Shown in pieces: positions 5,251 to 5,297 of a stretch of 5,297 bases of DNA. The stretch is taken from positions 1-5,297 of the forward strand of contig CAJXTM010000351.1 in the NCBI GenBank assembly GCA_913061385.1. Direction: 5' to 3'. Origin of the DNA: an uncultured Rhodopirellula sp. (GTDB lineage: Bacteria; Planctomycetota; Planctomycetia; Pirellulales; Pirellulaceae). The translations under genes and the position numbers were made by a program. A model generated the notes under the pieces. The model worked only from the letters and a program-made list of their open reading frames with translations, did no database searches and was not told where the DNA came from. Position 1 is the first letter of the stretch. Every line of letters begins with the position of its first letter.

Positions 5251-5297
5251 CTGTCTCTTATACACATCTGACGCTGCCGACGACTCCTTACGTGTAG
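5251..5297 (-). other. Nextera i5-side sequencing adapter, not genomic
   Basis: Bases 5251-5269 are the reverse complement of the Tn5 mosaic end, and 5270-5283 of the read-1 tail. Bases 5284-5291 (CTCCTTAC) are the reverse complement of GTAAGGAG, which from memory is the S505 i5 index. GTGTAG (5292-5297) fits the P5 oligonucleotide. This is library-preparation sequence. Confidence 0.98.

Noticed and set aside
27..5269. 19-base terminal inverted repeats that look like ends of a Tn5/IS50-type transposon
   Set aside because: They are the mosaic ends of Nextera adapters, followed by adapter tails and indices; there is no transposase gene and no matching 9-base target duplication at 46-54 and 5242-5250.

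Overview
The window looks like one tagmented library molecule rather than a free stretch of genome. Bases 1-45 and 5251-5297 are Nextera (Tn5) adapter sequence with dual indices, so the natural DNA is 46-5250. The insert has six well-supported genes, all ordinary-looking chromosomal bacterial coding DNA. It most resembles a marine or environmental planctomycete of the Pirellulales/Rhodopirellula type. The basis is my recollection of protein families: the NPFATRFTRP start of the P-loop protein, the FFEWIREGV...SVLLGVSDAIEQIG core of the minus-strand protein, and the arrestin-like proteins with TEGKGDED and FPVVVHP patterns. Mid-range base composition and several GTG/TTG starts fit but prove nothing. 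I see no mobile element, CRISPR array, tRNA or rRNA.

Left block (46-3054, plus strand) is a tight four-gene operon. It holds a 5'-truncated four-helix membrane protein with a C-terminal arrestin-like domain, a soluble arrestin-like protein, a P-loop NTPase, and a protein with a conserved N-terminal domain, a disordered linker and an acidic tail. Two junctions are out-of-frame overlaps of about 82 and 59 bases, each with a Shine-Dalgarno-like site inside the upstream gene. The third junction is a 15-base gap. The genes therefore probably make parts of one membrane-associated assembly. Its function is unknown to me, and it is the best candidate here for an undescribed system.

Central block: a 395-base gap (3055-3449) contains a possible 50-codon ORF, a foldable segment and a sigma70-like promoter. 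It is followed by a STAS-domain protein that keeps the phosphorylatable serine position. After 194 bases comes a small soluble HisKA_3-type histidine kinase with no sensor, membrane segment or receiver. The two may form a partner-switching or phosphosignalling pair, but no response regulator, phosphatase or sigma factor is in the window.

Right block: a 94-codon minus-strand gene converges on the kinase. Upstream of it is an 8-base inverted repeat that could be an operator, and a possible short ORF that overlaps its start by ATGA. The last 75 insert bases hold nothing I can name.
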